The notes under the pieces were generated by a model. The model was given only the letters and a program-made list of their open reading frames with translations. It made no database searches and was not told the origin of the DNA. Shown one piece after another: positions 48,875-59,288 of a stretch of 63,704 nucleotides of DNA (positions are counted from its first letter, which is position 1; the number at the start of each line of letters is the position of its first letter). The translations under genes were made by a program, and so were the position numbers. The stretch is from Methylobacillus sp. (GTDB taxonomy: Bacteria > Pseudomonadota > Gammaproteobacteria > Burkholderiales > Burkholderiaceae_C), in contig JABBAS010000034.1 in NCBI GenBank assembly GCA_018607835.1, positions 43,381 through 107,084 on the forward strand, read 5' to 3'.

Positions 48875-48880
48875 TATAAT
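48875..48880 (+). promoter_or_regulatory. consensus -10 hexamer TATAAT, 6 nt before hemA start
   Basis: A perfect TATAAT ends 6 nt before the hemA ATG, so the expected transcription start falls at the start codon. Nothing resembling a ribosome site lies between. The reverse strand reads ATTATA/TATAAA and could serve the divergent small membrane protein gene. No clear -35 is seen. Confidence 0.55.
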
Positions 48881-48886
48881 GCGCGT

Positions 48887-50155
48887 ATGACCGTCTGGAC
48901 CCTTGGCATTAACCACGAAACAGCCCCCCTCGATGTGCGCGGTCGTTTTGTCGTGCCAACAGACCAACTCGGACCGAGGGTCATGCACTTGCGCGATGCC
49001 CTGCAAGGGCAAGCTGAGGCCACCCTCTTGTCAACGTGTAACCGCACCGAGATCTACACCGCAGGGGACCAAGCCACCTTAGAACGCGGCTTGCACTGGC
49101 TGGCCGAGGCGGGCGGCACCTCTGTGGACAACCTGCACCAGCATGTCTATACGCGTCACGGTAACGAGGCGGCTCGTCACGCCTTTCGCGTGGCCAGTGG
49201 CTTAGACAGCATGGTCTTGGGTGAAGCTCAGATACTCGGGCAAATGAAAGACGCCGTTCGCGCAGCAGAATCTGCAGGGGCCCTAGGCACCACGTTGCAC
49301 CAGCTTTTCCAGCGCTCATTTGCGGTGGCGAAAGAGGTCAGAACCGTAACAGAGATTGGCGCCCATTCCATCAGTATGACGGCGGCAACCGTGCGACTGG
49401 CAGGCCAGTTGTTTGAAGACTTAAACGATATCAACGTGTTATTCGTCGGTGCGGGCGAGATGATCGAGTTAGCGGCCACTCACTTCGCAGCAAAAAACCC
49501 AAAGAAAATGGTTATTGCCAACCGTACCGCTGCACGAGGCGAGGCGCTGGCGCGGCAATTCGCCGCCCAAACCATGCCACTGGCCGATCTCCCTGATCGG
49601 TTGGGCGAGTTTGACGTGGTGATTAGTTGCACGGCGAGTACCTTGCCTCTCATCGGCTTGGGCGCGGTCGAACGGGCATTAAAAAGGCGCAAGCATAAGC
49701 CCATGTTCATGGTCGACTTGGCGGTACCCAGGGACATTGAGCCTGACGTACAGCAACTGGATGATATCTACTTGTACACCGTCGATGACTTGGCCGAAGT
49801 CGTACAAACAGGCCGTGAAAATCGGCAGGCCGCGGTGGCACAAGCCGAAGCCATTGTGGACACTGGCGTCGTGGGGTTTATGCACTGGCTCGATCAGCGC
49901 GTTGCGGTTCCTGCAATACAAGGCGTCCAGAACCGGGCGCAGGCGTGGCGCGAGGCCGAAGTTGCCAAAGCGAAAAAATTACTCGCGAAAGGGGTGGCAC
50001 CAGAAGACGTTTTGGATACCTTGGCACGTGGTCTAACGCAAAAAATGATGCACGGCGCCTTGGCCGCACTCAACAGCAGCGACGCCGCAGAACGGGCCAA
50101 CACCTTGGAGGTCGTCCAGCGTATCTTCTTGCGCGACAACGACCGCGGGCGTTAG
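48887..50155 (+). CDS. hemA: glutamyl-tRNA reductase
   Basis: HemA reduces Glu-tRNA to glutamate-1-semialdehyde, the entry to haem synthesis by the C5 route. The 422-residue protein has the catalytic C51 in STCNRTEIY, the NADPH-binding region FVGAGEMIELAATHF and ANRTAARGEAL, and the C-terminal dimerisation helix. C5-type HemA fits betaproteobacteria. Start ATG 48887 is the family start and is directly preceded by a -10 box. prfA follows by 94 nt, the conserved hemA-prfA-prmC order. Confidence 0.96.
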   Translation: MTVWTLGINHETAPLDVRGRFVVPTDQLGPRVMHLRDALQGQAEATLLSTCNRTEIYTAGDQATLERGLHWLAEAGGTSVDNLHQHVYTRHGNEAARHAFRVASGLDSMVLGEAQILGQMKDAVRAAESAGALGTTLHQLFQRSFAVAKEVRTVTEIGAHSISMTAATVRLAGQLFEDLNDINVLFVGAGEMIELAATHFAAKNPKKMVIANRTAARGEALARQFAAQTMPLADLPDRLGEFDVVISCTASTLPLIGLGAVERALKRRKHKPMFMVDLAVPRDIEPDVQQLDDIYLYTVDDLAEVVQTGRENRQAAVAQAEAIVDTGVVGFMHWLDQRVAVPAIQGVQNRAQAWREAEVAKAKKLLAKGVAPEDVLDTLARGLTQKMMHGALAALNSSDAAERANTLEVVQRIFLRDNDRGR

Positions 50156-50249
50156 CGACGCTAGCAGCGCACGCAAACACCGTTCACGCCCTGCCAGCGT
50201 GTCCCGCCACTGACCTAGGCGCTCCTCGCCTATGCCGACCACCCAAGCC

Positions 50250-51338
50250 ATGAAACCTTTTGTACAAAAGACCCTAGAGCGCCAGCAATGGCGCTTAGAA
50301 GAGTTAGATGCCCTGCTGAGCGCGCCCGACGTCGTCAACGACATGAACCGCTTTCGCCAGCTCAGTAAAGAGCATGCCGAGCTCAGCGACCTAGGCACCC
50401 TCTATAAGCAGTACCAACAACGCTTGCTCGACCAAGCAGAGGCGCAAGCCATGCTTGACGACCCTGAGATGGCGGAGATGGCTACCGAGGAAATCGCCGC
50501 GTGCGACACTGATCTGGCGCGTTTGGATAGTGAATTGCAGGGTCTGTTGCTACCCAAAGACCCGGATGATGAGCGCAATGCGTTCATTGAAATTCGCGCA
50601 GGGACTGGCGGCGACGAGTCGGCCCTGTTTGCGGCGGACCTGCTGCGTATGTACACACGCTACTGCGAAAACCAAGGCATCACCCATGAGCTTATCAGCG
50701 AGTCCCTCAGTGAACTCGGCGGCTACAAAGAGGTGGTTCTGCGCTTGGCTGGCAAACGCGCCTACGGCCAAATGCGTTTTGAATCCGGTGGACACCGGGT
50801 TCAGCGTGTACCCGCCACCGAGACACAAGGTCGCATACACACCAGCGCATGCACCGTCGCTGTCATGCCGGAACCCGATGAGAGCCAGGCCATAGAAATC
50901 AACCCGGCAGACTTACGTATAGATACCTACCGCGCCAGCGGCGCAGGCGGCCAGCACATCAACAAGACCGACTCTGCCGTCCGTATCACACACATACCCA
51001 CAGGGACCGTGGCGGAGTGCCAAGACGACCGATCACAGCACCGCAACCGAGCCAAAGCGATGCAGGTTTTATCCGCCAGAATCCAAGAGGCTGAGCGCCT
51101 CAAACGTGAGTCCGCAGAAGCCGCTGAGCGAAAAGGACTGATAGGCAGTGGCGATCGCAGTGACCGCATCCGCACCTATAACTTCCCGCAAGGCCGAATC
51201 ACCGACCACCGCATCAATCTCACCCTCTACAAGTTAAACAGCGTGATGGAGGGTGACTTGGGAGAGGTCATCCACCAGCTCAATTTGGCGCGCGGTGCCG
51301 AGCTCATGGCTGAGCTTGAAAACGCAAACAACGGATGA
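50250..51338 (+). CDS. prfA: peptide chain release factor 1
   Basis: RF1 ends translation at UAA and UAG. The 362-residue protein has the PAT-type anticodon-like region ([15 protein letters not shown]), the GGQ catalytic loop ([10 protein letters not shown]) and the usual C-terminal [14 protein letters not shown] block. ATG 50250 ([13 protein letters not shown]) fits the family; ATG 50232 would add six residues. The stop overlaps prmC by 4 nt, matching the functional link, since PrmC methylates the GGQ glutamine. Confidence 0.96.
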   Translation: MKPFVQKTLERQQWRLEELDALLSAPDVVNDMNRFRQLSKEHAELSDLGTLYKQYQQRLLDQAEAQAMLDDPEMAEMATEEIAACDTDLARLDSELQGLLLPKDPDDERNAFIEIRAGTGGDESALFAADLLRMYTRYCENQGITHELISESLSELGGYKEVVLRLAGKRAYGQMRFESGGHRVQRVPATETQGRIHTSACTVAVMPEPDESQAIEINPADLRIDTYRASGAGGQHINKTDSAVRITHIPTGTVAECQDDRSQHRNRAKAMQVLSARIQEAERLKRESAEAAERKGLIGSGDRSDRIRTYNFPQGRITDHRINLTLYKLNSVMEGDLGEVIHQLNLARGAELMAELENANNG

Positions 51339-52237
51339 CACCGCCCACGCGCATAGACGATGCATTGGTGCACGCGGCGCGGCAAGGCGTTGACCGCTTA
51401 GACGCGCAATTGTTGCTGCTACATGCCCTTGGCAAAACGTCTGAAAATCGCAGCTGGCTGATCGCGCACGACACGGACCACCTATCACCCGAGGCGCAAC
51501 AGCATTTCGCAGACCTGATCGCGCAGCGCCTCGAAGAAGTACCTGTGGCGTACTTGTTGGGGCATAAAGCGTTTTTTGGGCTCACGCTGCAAGTCAGCCC
51601 AGCGGTGCTCATCCCCCGACCTGACACGGAGACACTCGTACAGTGGGCGCTAGACACCATGGCCGCGCGCGACCATTTGGAGGCCACGCGTGACGCAAGC
51701 CCTCCCAGAGTGCTCGATCTGGGCACGGGTAGCGGCGCCATCGCATTGGCGTTGAAACAAAATCTACCCCATTGGCAAGTCGTCGGCGTCGATCACAGTG
51801 TGGCCGCCCTCGCGCAAGCAGCCCGAAATGCGGACGCGCTCGGGCTCCCGGTCCAATGGCTAGAAAGCGACTGGCTACACGCCATCAAACAAGAGGCGAG
51901 CCCCCACACCAACGCAGGTCCGCGCCGTTTTGACTTGATTGTTAGCAACCCCCCTTACATTCGCGACGCCGACCCCCACCTCGCTGCGCTACGCCATGAA
52001 CCCATCACCGCACTGACCGCCGGGCTGGACGGGTTGGACGACTTACGTCAGATCATTTCGCAGGCAGCGACGCACCTCTTACCCGGCGCATGGCTGCTAC
52101 TGGAGCACGGGTACGACCAAGCAACCGCAGTTGCCGAGCTACTAGCACAGGCCGGTTACGACACCATCACCCACCGCAACGATCTGGCTGGCATCACCCG
52201 GTGCACAGGGGGGTGTTGGCGCGGCCAGGTGGGCTAA
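51335..52237 (+). CDS. prmC: release factor glutamine methyltransferase
   Basis: PrmC (HemK) N5-methylates the glutamine of the GGQ motif in release factors. The 300-residue protein has an N-terminal helical domain, the SAM loop [14 protein letters not shown] and the catalytic NPPY tetrad at 205-208 ([13 protein letters not shown]). The ATG overlaps the prfA stop (ATGA). A 14-residue His/Pro/Ala spacer lies before the NPPY strand. The length is normal. Confidence 0.95.
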   Translation: MTPPTRIDDALVHAARQGVDRLDAQLLLLHALGKTSENRSWLIAHDTDHLSPEAQQHFADLIAQRLEEVPVAYLLGHKAFFGLTLQVSPAVLIPRPDTETLVQWALDTMAARDHLEATRDASPPRVLDLGTGSGAIALALKQNLPHWQVVGVDHSVAALAQAARNADALGLPVQWLESDWLHAIKQEASPHTNAGPRRFDLIVSNPPYIRDADPHLAALRHEPITALTAGLDGLDDLRQIISQAATHLLPGAWLLLEHGYDQATAVAELLAQAGYDTITHRNDLAGITRCTGGCWRGQVG

Positions 52238-52401
52238 CGTGGCCCTAAAGCACTACCCAACCGTACGGGGCATCCCCGAGTTTCCCCGGATGGCCTGTGG
52301 TTTTCACGTCAGTTGTGACCAATCAAGCAGAACAATGGAATAATTGGCACAAACGGGTATTTGCCCACATTCACCCACCTCTCACCATCCGGAGTCTTAC
52401 C

Positions 52402-52728
52402 ATGAGCAACGCGCAACAACAAATTGATGAATTGGTGAAGTCCAACGAAATCGTTCTTTTCATGAAGGGCTCCGCGAACTTTCCCATGTGTGGCTTCTCT
52501 GGCCGATCGATTCAAATTTTGAAGGCCTGCGGTGTCGACACCAAAACGCTCAAGACGGTCAACGTTTTGGAGGACGAGGGTGTTCGCCAAGGCATCAAAG
52601 AGTACAGCCAATGGCCGACCATTCCACAGCTATATGTGAATGGTGAGTTCATCGGTGGCTCCGACATCATGATGGAGATGTACGAGTCTGGTGAACTCGT
52701 AAAGGTGCTGGGCGGCGATGCCGCTTAA
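52402..52728 (+). CDS. grxD: monothiol glutaredoxin, GrxD type
   Basis: The 108-residue monothiol glutaredoxin carries the CGFS active site with C30 (FPMCGFSGR), which binds glutathione and a bridging [2Fe-2S] cluster. It also has WPTIPQLYVNGEFIGG and SDIMMEMYESGEL. GrxD proteins carry Fe-S clusters to targets. ATG 52402 has GGAG 9 nt upstream. It follows prmC, a common betaproteobacterial order, and is closed by a strong terminator. Confidence 0.95.
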   Translation: MSNAQQQIDELVKSNEIVLFMKGSANFPMCGFSGRSIQILKACGVDTKTLKTVNVLEDEGVRQGIKEYSQWPTIPQLYVNGEFIGGSDIMMEMYESGELVKVLGGDAA

Positions 52729-52754
52729 AGCCACGCGTCAGTAGCGCCCACAGC

Positions 52755-52782
52755 AAAAAGCCCCGTTACTACGGGGCTTTTT
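52755..52782. terminator. bidirectional Rho-independent terminator
   Basis: AAAAAGCCCCGT-TACT-ACGGGGCTTTTT forms a 12-bp stem with a tetraloop, with T-runs on both strands. It separates convergent grxD and proS and can stop transcription from either side. Confidence 0.9.
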
Positions 52783-52803
52783 TTCGTTGACCGAACGCGA
52801 CGC

Positions 52804-54549
52804 CTAGTTGCCCAGTTTCGCCAAGATAGTTTGTGCCAAGCCATCGGACGACAGTTTTTCCGCTTCGGTCGCACGCCGTGATTGGTACTCCACCTCGCCG
52901 ACGCCTAAGCCTCGGTCTGACAAAACCACACGGTGTGGAATGCCAATCAACTCCCAATCCGCGAACATCGCACCTGGCCGCTCGCCACGGTCATCCAATA
53001 TGACATCGACATGGGCGGCCTTGAGATCTTCATAAAGGGCCGTTGCTGCTTGGCTAACCGTATCGCTTCTGTCCATACCAATGGGGCAGATGACCACGGT
53101 AAACGGCGCAATCGCATCGGGCCAAATAATACCGCGCGCATCATGATTTTGTTCAATCGCCGCAGCGGGTAGACGTGTCACGCCGATACCATAGCAGCCC
53201 ATTTCAAAATGGCGTGGCTTGCCATCTTGGGCCAAGAAGGTCGCGTTCATGGCCTTCGCGTATTTCGTGCCCAGATAGAAAATATGACCCACTTCTATTC
53301 CACGCTCAATCACGAGCACCCCTTTATCGTCGGGTGACCGGTCGCCCGCCACCACGTTGCGAATATCGGCGACCGCGCTGGGTAGTGGCAAATCACGGCC
53401 CCAGTTGACACCCGTGAAGTGGTGGTCGATTTGGTTGGCACCACAGACCCAGTCAGCCATGACAGCCACCGAGCGGTCCACAATCAGGTGGACGGGTTTC
53501 ACCGTGTTGATCGGGCCCAGGTAGCCTGGCTTGCAACCAAAATGGGCCTCAATCTCAGGCACCGTCGCAAAACGGAAGCCATTGCCAAAGGCGGGTAATT
53601 TACCGACTTTGACCTCGTTCATATCGTGATCACCACGCAGCAACAGCAGCCATACTTGGGCCTCACCCGTTGTGCCATCTTCGTTTTTTGGCTCTGTCGC
53701 CAACACAATCGACTTCACCGTCTGCGAGAGCGACAAACCAAGCAGTTCCGCCACATCGGCGCAGGTGCTCTTCCCGGGCGTAGCCGTCGCCACCATGGTT
53801 TGCGTCGCAACCGGCGCCTCTCCTTGGGGCGCCAGCGCCTCTGCCTTCTCCATATTGGCCGCGTAGTCGCTATCTGGGCAATAAACGATGGCGTCTTCAC
53901 CCGTCGCAGCGATCACTTGAAACTCTTCGGACAAGTCGCCACCAATCGCGCCGCTGTCTGCAGCCACCGCACGATAGCGCAAGCCAAACCGATCAAAAAT
54001 CGCTCGGTACGCGCGCGCCATGTTGTCGTAACTCAGCTTAGCGGCCTCGGCATCGCGATCGAAACTGTAGGCGTCCTTCATGATGAACTCACGCCCACGC
54101 ATCAAACCGAAACGGGGGCGACGCTCGTCACGAAACTTGGTCTGAATTTGATATAAATTTTTTGGTAACTGCTTATAGCTGCGAAACTCCTGCCGCGCAA
54201 TATCCGTGACCACCTCTTCGCTGGTTGGTTGCACGACGAAGTCACGATCATGGCGATCCTTGATGCGCAACAATTCAGGCCCCATGGTCTCAAAACGCTT
54301 GGTTTCTTGCCACAGCTCTGCTGGCTGAACAACCGGCATGGCGAGCTCGACTGCACCCGCGCGATCCATCTCCTCGCGCACAATGTGCGCAACCTTTTGG
54401 ATCACACGCAAGCCCATGGGCATATAGGTATAAATGCCCGCACCTAGCTTCTTAATCATGCCAGCACGTGTCATCAATTGATGACTCACCACCTCGGCAT
54501 CTGCAGGGGCTTCTCTGAGCGTGTTTACTAAAAATTCACTGGCTTTCAT
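52804..54549 (-). CDS. proS: prolyl-tRNA synthetase, bacterial type
   Basis: ProRS of 581 residues. Class II motifs are [18 protein letters not shown], motif 2 [17 protein letters not shown] and motif 3 [14 protein letters not shown] YbaK-like editing insertion (about 225-405) clears Ala-tRNA-Pro. ATG 54549 ([15 protein letters not shown]) is the family start; an upstream extension would enter the divergent rppH promoter region. The length and domain order are normal. Confidence 0.96.
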   Translation of the reverse strand: MKASEFLVNTLREAPADAEVVSHQLMTRAGMIKKLGAGIYTYMPMGLRVIQKVAHIVREEMDRAGAVELAMPVVQPAELWQETKRFETMGPELLRIKDRHDRDFVVQPTSEEVVTDIARQEFRSYKQLPKNLYQIQTKFRDERRPRFGLMRGREFIMKDAYSFDRDAEAAKLSYDNMARAYRAIFDRFGLRYRAVAADSGAIGGDLSEEFQVIAATGEDAIVYCPDSDYAANMEKAEALAPQGEAPVATQTMVATATPGKSTCADVAELLGLSLSQTVKSIVLATEPKNEDGTTGEAQVWLLLLRGDHDMNEVKVGKLPAFGNGFRFATVPEIEAHFGCKPGYLGPINTVKPVHLIVDRSVAVMADWVCGANQIDHHFTGVNWGRDLPLPSAVADIRNVVAGDRSPDDKGVLVIERGIEVGHIFYLGTKYAKAMNATFLAQDGKPRHFEMGCYGIGVTRLPAAAIEQNHDARGIIWPDAIAPFTVVICPIGMDRSDTVSQAATALYEDLKAAHVDVILDDRGERPGAMFADWELIGIPHRVVLSDRGLGVGEVEYQSRRATEAEKLSSDGLAQTILAKLGN

Positions 54550-54629
54550 ATCGTTTTCTATCAAGGGTGCTGTTTGTAATCCGCTGGTTGCCGTGCATAA
54601 TGTTTCCAACAGAGAAATTGAGGTTAATT

Positions 54630-55325
54630 ATGCTTGACAGAGAAGGGTTCAGACCCAACGTCGGCATCATTCTGCTCAACCATAAAAGTCAGGTGTTTTG
54701 GGGTAAGCGTATTCGCACCCACTCGTGGCAGTTTCCGCAAGGTGGTATTGATCGTGGAGAAACGCCCGAGCAGGCCATGTTTCGGGAACTACACGAAGAA
54801 GTTGGCCTACAGCCGGAGCACGTCAGCATCCTCGCGAGAACGCGAGATTGGTTGCGCTATGAGGTGCCGGACCGCTTTATCAGACGCGAGTCTCGTGGAC
54901 ATTACCGTGGCCAAAAACAAATTTGGTACCTGCTGCAATTGGTAGGCAATGACTCGGACTTGAACCTCAGAGCCACCAGCCATCCAGAGTTCGACGCTTG
55001 GCGTTGGAATGATTATTGGGTGCCGCTAGACGTCGTTGTGGAGTTCAAACGTGGGGTCTACGAGATGGCGCTCACGGAGCTATCAAAGTACCTTCCTCGC
55101 ACAGAAAGCCGCAACCGCTATTTGCGTGGCGGCAGCAGTGCGCGTGCAAAAGAAGCGGGCGGATTGCGTCACCCGCTGGGCAGCCACACAGCCGATTCCA
55201 TGGCACTGCCACCCGGCGGCTCGTTTGACCCAGACCCCGCGCACCCGCTAAAAGGCACCACCCACAGCAATGCGCAGGTGGCACCCCCTAATGGCGAACC
55301 AATATCTAGACAACAACCAGACTAA
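54630..55325 (+). CDS. rppH: RNA pyrophosphohydrolase RppH with long C-terminal tail
   Basis: RppH removes pyrophosphate from 5'-triphosphate mRNA ends, which starts RNase E decay. The Nudix box [22 protein letters not shown] begins near residue 38, and [13 protein letters not shown] matches the family. The catalytic core ends near residue 160; the 231-residue chain then continues with a polar, Gly/Pro/Ser-rich tail of about 65 residues. ATG 54630 has GAGG 9 nt upstream. It is divergent from proS, the usual order. Confidence 0.94.
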   Translation: MLDREGFRPNVGIILLNHKSQVFWGKRIRTHSWQFPQGGIDRGETPEQAMFRELHEEVGLQPEHVSILARTRDWLRYEVPDRFIRRESRGHYRGQKQIWYLLQLVGNDSDLNLRATSHPEFDAWRWNDYWVPLDVVVEFKRGVYEMALTELSKYLPRTESRNRYLRGGSSARAKEAGGLRHPLGSHTADSMALPPGGSFDPDPAHPLKGTTHSNAQVAPPNGEPISRQQPD

Positions 55326-55371
55326 TGGTCAGCTAATGTTGCGCTCACATGAACAAGTACAGGATTTTTTG

Positions 55372-55875
55372 ATGTCTTTTAAGGCCCACCTGAGCACCCT
55401 CTTACTGGCAAGCTGCTGGCTCTGCCACGCACAGGCGCAGGCACAGGTGCGCGACGAGTTCACCCCATGGGAAGAAATAGCGCAGACACCGCCCGCTGAA
55501 TTCTCCACAGACGAGCTGATTACCGTCGACAACCCCACCCGTTCACAACTCACTTACGGCGTTGTGCCTTCCACGGTCGTCGTGGGGGAAGACAAGGTGG
55601 TGCGCTACGTACTGGTGGCCAAGAGCAAGACGGGCGCGATGAATGTTCAGTATGAGGGCATCCGTTGCGACATCGGCGCAGTCAAGGTCTACGCAAACTG
55701 GCGAGCCAGCAGCGGTTGGCGCATGCGCGCCACGCCTGACTGGATAGAGCTACGGCTGGCGCCGTCTCGCTACGCCCAAAGCATGGCGCGCGACGCACTC
55801 TGTAACGTCCGAATTGTTTACGGCGAGCCCGCGTTATTGGTGCAACGACTGCGCGATGCAGCGCCACTCAGATAA
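55372..55875 (+). CDS. CNP1-like family exported protein
   Basis: The 167-residue protein has a clear signal peptide (KAHLSTLLLASCWLCHAQAQAQ) and the CNP1-like domain: WEEIAQTPPAEF, VVVGEDKVVRYVLVAKS and the paired cysteines in GIRCDIGAVKVYA and DALCNVRI, which may form a disulphide in the periplasm. The family takes its name from a Neisseria cryptic protein and its function is unknown. ATG 55372 with AGGA upstream is preferred over earlier in-frame starts. It follows rppH by 46 nt. Confidence 0.88.
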   Translation: MSFKAHLSTLLLASCWLCHAQAQAQVRDEFTPWEEIAQTPPAEFSTDELITVDNPTRSQLTYGVVPSTVVVGEDKVVRYVLVAKSKTGAMNVQYEGIRCDIGAVKVYANWRASSGWRMRATPDWIELRLAPSRYAQSMARDALCNVRIVYGEPALLVQRLRDAAPLR

Positions 55876-55905
55876 CGCCAGACCCGGTCTTAGACCTCGG
55901 GTCGG

Positions 55906-57060
55906 TTAGCGGCTGCTGCTGGTTAAGACCAGATTGGTTCGATGAACCATCTCAGGCTCAGCGGCATAGCCCAGCAAAGACTCAAAGACACTGGACGGCT
56001 TGCGGCAAAGCAGCTTGGCCTCGGCACTGGCGTAGTTGGCTAAGCCACGTGCCACCTCAGACCCAGCCCCATCCAAAATAGCGATGACATCGCCACGCGA
56101 AAAATCACCCTGAACACCCACCATACCTATGGGCAGCAAGCTCTTACCTTCGCTGGCTATCTTGGCCACCGCACCGTCGTCTATCACCACGGCACCCCGC
56201 AACTGAAGCTGGTCTGCCATCCACTGCTTGCGGGCTTGACTCTTACCGGTTGGGGCCATCAGCCAGGTACCAATCGGATCACCGCGACACAAGCGCAACA
56301 AGACATCGGCTTCGTGACCAGAGGCAATCACCGTGCTTGCGCCAGAGGCGGCCGCGCGTTTGGCGGCCAACACCTTGGTGATCATGCCGCCTTTACCAAT
56401 TAGACTGCCTGCACCACCCGCCATCGCCTCAAGACGTGTATCGCCAGCCTGCGCAACATGCACAAAGGTGGCCGTCGCGTCGTTGCGCGGGTCTGCCGTG
56501 TAAAGCCCTGTCTGATCAGTCAGAATAATGAGCGCATCGGCAACCACCAAATTGGCCACCAAGGCACCAAGGGTATCGTTGTCGCCAAACTTAATCTCGT
56601 CATTTACTACCGTATCGTTTTCATTGATAACGGGAATGACACCGAGTTCAAGCAGGGTGGTCAGTGTCGATCTGGCGTTGAGGTATCGCTCCCGATCGGC
56701 CAAGTCTGCGTGCGTCAACAACACTTGCGCGCTGCCAACGCCAAACGAGCTGAGCTTGGACTCATACATTTGCACCAAGCCCATTTGCCCAACGGCCGCC
56801 GCCGCTTGCAACTGATGCAATTGGGTCGGTCGCTTCGGCCAGCCCAGACGCTTCATCCCTTCAGCGATCGCACCACTGCTCACCATAATGACCTCACGCC
56901 CCTCAGCAACCAGGGTGGCCAACTGCCTTGCCCAATGCGCGATAGCGTGCTCATCCAGACCCTTACCCTCATTGGTCACGAGACTTGAGCCCACTTTGAC
57001 CACCACGCGCTTGGCATGGCGTAAAAGTGCTAACTGCTCAGGGGTTTGCTGCGAAAACAT
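55906..57060 (-). CDS. proB: glutamate 5-kinase
   Basis: ProB phosphorylates glutamate, the first step of proline synthesis and subject to proline feedback. The 384-residue protein has the amino acid kinase domain ([47 protein letters not shown]) followed by a C-terminal PUA domain (about 285-370, [14 protein letters not shown]). proA is not adjacent. It is 33 nt downstream of obgE, the usual rplU-rpmA-obgE-proB order of betaproteobacteria. Confidence 0.96.
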   Translation of the reverse strand: MFSQQTPEQLALLRHAKRVVVKVGSSLVTNEGKGLDEHAIAHWARQLATLVAEGREVIMVSSGAIAEGMKRLGWPKRPTQLHQLQAAAAVGQMGLVQMYESKLSSFGVGSAQVLLTHADLADRERYLNARSTLTTLLELGVIPVINENDTVVNDEIKFGDNDTLGALVANLVVADALIILTDQTGLYTADPRNDATATFVHVAQAGDTRLEAMAGGAGSLIGKGGMITKVLAAKRAAASGASTVIASGHEADVLLRLCRGDPIGTWLMAPTGKSQARKQWMADQLQLRGAVVIDDGAVAKIASEGKSLLPIGMVGVQGDFSRGDVIAILDGAGSEVARGLANYASAEAKLLCRKPSSVFESLLGYAAEPEMVHRTNLVLTSSSR

Positions 57061-57093
57061 AGAACGACTTTGATGCGGCGGTGGTTGTGAAAT

Positions 57094-58227
57094 TCAGGAT
57101 GAAAAGCGGGGGTCGTTTGCCAAGTCATCTGGCAACACATCTTTGTGCGGTTTCAAACTACCATCGGTTTCAATATCAAAGCGGGGATCCTCTGCAACGT
57201 GGGGTTGCTCGGATTTAGCGACTTTAGCCACGTGCTCGAAGATCGAGAGCATCAGCGTTTCGCACCCCTCACGGGTCAGCGCGGATATTTCAAACACAGG
57301 GCCTTTGTATTTCATGCGCTTGATGAAGTCGGCTACGCGCGCAGCGCGCGCCTCGACTGGCACCATATCCAATTTATTCAGCACCAACCAGCGCGGCTTG
57401 TCGTGGAGTGCCTTGTCATACTTTTTGAGCTCAGCCACGATAGCCTTGGCTTGCGCCACCGGATCAACCGCATCGTCGAATGGTGCCATATCCACCACAT
57501 GCAACAACAAACGCGTGCGTTGGAGATGACGTAAGAACCGGTGACCTAAGCCAGCCCCTTCAGCCGCGCCTTCAATGAGGCCAGGCACATCGGCAATCAC
57601 AAAGCTTTTTTCGGGGGCAACACGTACAACCCCTAGGTTGGGGTGCAAGGTCGTAAACGGGTAGTCGGCAATCTTAGGCCGTGCGTTAGAAACAGCAGAT
57701 ATCAGCGTTGACTTGCCCGCATTCGGCATCCCAAGTAGGCCCACATCAGCCAAAACCTTCAGTTCCAACTTAACGGTTTTTCGCTCCCCCGTGAAGCCCA
57801 CGGTCTTTTGCCTAGGCGCACGGTTGGTCGAGCTTTTAAAGTGCATATTGCCAAAGCCGCCATCCCCGCCTTTAGCCAAAACAACGGGCTCATCAGGAAT
57901 CAAGACCTCCATCAATACCTCACCGGTTTCGGCATCCGCAATCACGGTGCCGATAGGCATCTTCAAGTAGACATCACTACCTTTGGCACCAAATAAGTCG
58001 GAGCCCTTGCCGTGTTCACCGCGCTGGCCCTCAAAGCGACGCGAGAAGCGAAAGTCCACCAAGGTATTGAGCGCCAAGTCACCGATCACAAATACATGGC
58101 CACCGCGCCCACCGTCCCCGCCGTCAGGACCGCCAAATTCCTTATATTTCTCGTGGCGAAACGAGGCACAGCCATTGCCTCCGTCGCCGGCGGCAATATC
58201 AATAGTGGCTTCGTCAACGAATTTCAT
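57094..58227 (-). CDS. obgE: GTPase ObgE/CgtA
   Basis: ObgE is a ribosome-associated GTPase linked to 50S assembly and the stringent response. The 377-residue protein has the glycine-rich Obg domain (1-158, [14 protein letters not shown]), the GTPase G1 loop GMPNAGKS (166-173), a G3 DVPGL and NKLD, and an acidic C-terminal tail. ATG 58227 is preceded by TAGAAT exactly 6 nt upstream and no ribosome site, suggesting a leaderless transcript in addition to read-through from rpmA. Confidence 0.96.
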   Translation of the reverse strand: MKFVDEATIDIAAGDGGNGCASFRHEKYKEFGGPDGGDGGRGGHVFVIGDLALNTLVDFRFSRRFEGQRGEHGKGSDLFGAKGSDVYLKMPIGTVIADAETGEVLMEVLIPDEPVVLAKGGDGGFGNMHFKSSTNRAPRQKTVGFTGERKTVKLELKVLADVGLLGMPNAGKSTLISAVSNARPKIADYPFTTLHPNLGVVRVAPEKSFVIADVPGLIEGAAEGAGLGHRFLRHLQRTRLLLHVVDMAPFDDAVDPVAQAKAIVAELKKYDKALHDKPRWLVLNKLDMVPVEARAARVADFIKRMKYKGPVFEISALTREGCETLMLSIFEHVAKVAKSEQPHVAEDPRFDIETDGSLKPHKDVLPDDLANDPRFSS

Positions 58228-58233
58228 AATGGG

Positions 58234-58239
58234 ATTCTA
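58234..58239 (-). promoter_or_regulatory. -10-like TAGAAT 6 nt before obgE start
   Basis: On the minus strand TAGAAT-CCCATT-ATG places a near-consensus -10 hexamer 6 nt before the obgE ATG, directly after the rpmA terminator. No clear -35 was found. Confidence 0.5.
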
Positions 58240-58283
58240 GGCATTTCTGCCTCCGGGCGAGACGCGGGATGGAATGGACAACA

Positions 58284-58308
58284 AAAAAGCCCGCGGGGCG
58301 GGCTTTTT
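58284..58308 (-). terminator. Rho-independent terminator after rpmA
   Basis: AAAAAGCCCGC-GGG-GCGGGCTTTTT forms an 11-bp stem with T-runs on both strands, 51 nt after the rpmA stop and 57 nt before obgE. It probably limits read-through from the ribosomal protein genes. Confidence 0.85.
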
Positions 58309-58358
58309 GCTTTGGGTGCCCCAATCACTCGGCGCACCTACAAGAACACGCCGTTGAT

Positions 58359-58619
58359 TTACTCAACGGGCGTGATGTTGACCACGCTACGGTTCAGTGC
58401 GCCTTTGATGGCAAATTGCACGTGACCGTCAACGGTTGCAAACAAGGTATGGTCTTTACCAATACCAACGTTTGAACCGGGGTGGAACTTGGTACCGCGC
58501 TGACGCACGATGATGGAACCGGCCGTTACCAACTCACCGCCGAATGCTTTCACACCCAACATTTTTGGATTGGAGTCACGTCCGTTGCGCGTTGAGCCGC
58601 CGCCTTTTTTCTGTGCCAT
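58359..58619 (-). CDS. rpmA: 50S ribosomal protein L27
   Basis: L27 lies near the peptidyl transferase centre. The 86-residue protein is highly conserved: [16 protein letters not shown] at the N-terminus and [15 protein letters not shown] in the core. There is no N-terminal cleavage extension of the Firmicutes type. It follows rplU by 14 nt and is part of the same transcript. Confidence 0.97.
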   Translation of the reverse strand: MAQKKGGGSTRNGRDSNPKMLGVKAFGGELVTAGSIIVRQRGTKFHPGSNVGIGKDHTLFATVDGHVQFAIKGALNRSVVNITPVE

Positions 58620-58633
58620 GGTGGATCAACTCC

Positions 58634-58945
58634 TTAAGCCGTAATGGAGCCGATAGCCAGCTCTGTATAGTTTTGACGATGCCCTTGGCGCTTTTGATAG
58701 TGCTTACGACGACGCATTTTAAAAATGCGTACCTTAACGCCACGACCGTGAGACACCACGGTTACATTGACGGCTGCACCAGCGACCAAGGGGGTCCCGA
58801 TTTTCAAGTCACTGCCGTTTCCAACAGCTAAAACTTGATCAATCACGATTTCTTGGCCCACTTCCGCAGCAATCTGTTCTACTTTAATTTTTTCACCGGT
58901 AGCAACACGATACTGCTTACCACCGGTTTTTATGACCGCGTACAT
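58634..58945 (-). CDS. rplU: 50S ribosomal protein L21
   Basis: L21 binds 23S rRNA next to L20. The 103-residue protein shows [14 protein letters not shown], the family start, and [20 protein letters not shown] near the C-terminus. GAGG lies upstream of the ATG. TAGAAT on the minus strand (59010-59005) about 60 nt upstream is a good -10 for the rplU-rpmA operon. Confidence 0.97.
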   Translation of the reverse strand: MYAVIKTGGKQYRVATGEKIKVEQIAAEVGQEIVIDQVLAVGNGSDLKIGTPLVAGAAVNVTVVSHGRGVKVRIFKMRRRKHYQKRQGHRQNYTELAIGSITA

Positions 58946-59288
58946 AGGTTACCTCTAGATTTCTCTAAATTACGATTGACAGACGAATTTCCGCCAAGCC
59001 GATGATTCTAGCACGGGGCCACCTCTGACACCCATTTCTGGCATTGGCCACCGGCTTAGAGCACTCATAAACGTCGCTTTCTTGCGACCAACGCAGTCAT
59101 TTATTAGCTATTTAGTATGTACTTTATCGCTACAACAGGCAATACTCGCGCGCAGGCTACCGTGACCTGCCCGCGTCATGCAGCGTCCGCGTAAGCACAG
59201 GGGACATGCCGCGATTTCCTATAATGAGTACCAGTCCCGCGTCATTTGCTAACGCGCTCTCCCCTTTACCAGTCACAACACCCGCCGA
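58946..59288. other. 343-bp intergenic region between divergent rplU and ispB
   Basis: No gene was found. Two promoters are likely: TAGAAT at 59010-59005 for rplU (minus; GTGTCA 15 nt upstream is a weak -35) and TATAAT at 59220-59225 for ispB (plus, 63 nt before its GTG). The middle part (about 59060-59200) has no recognisable structure. Confidence 0.5.
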
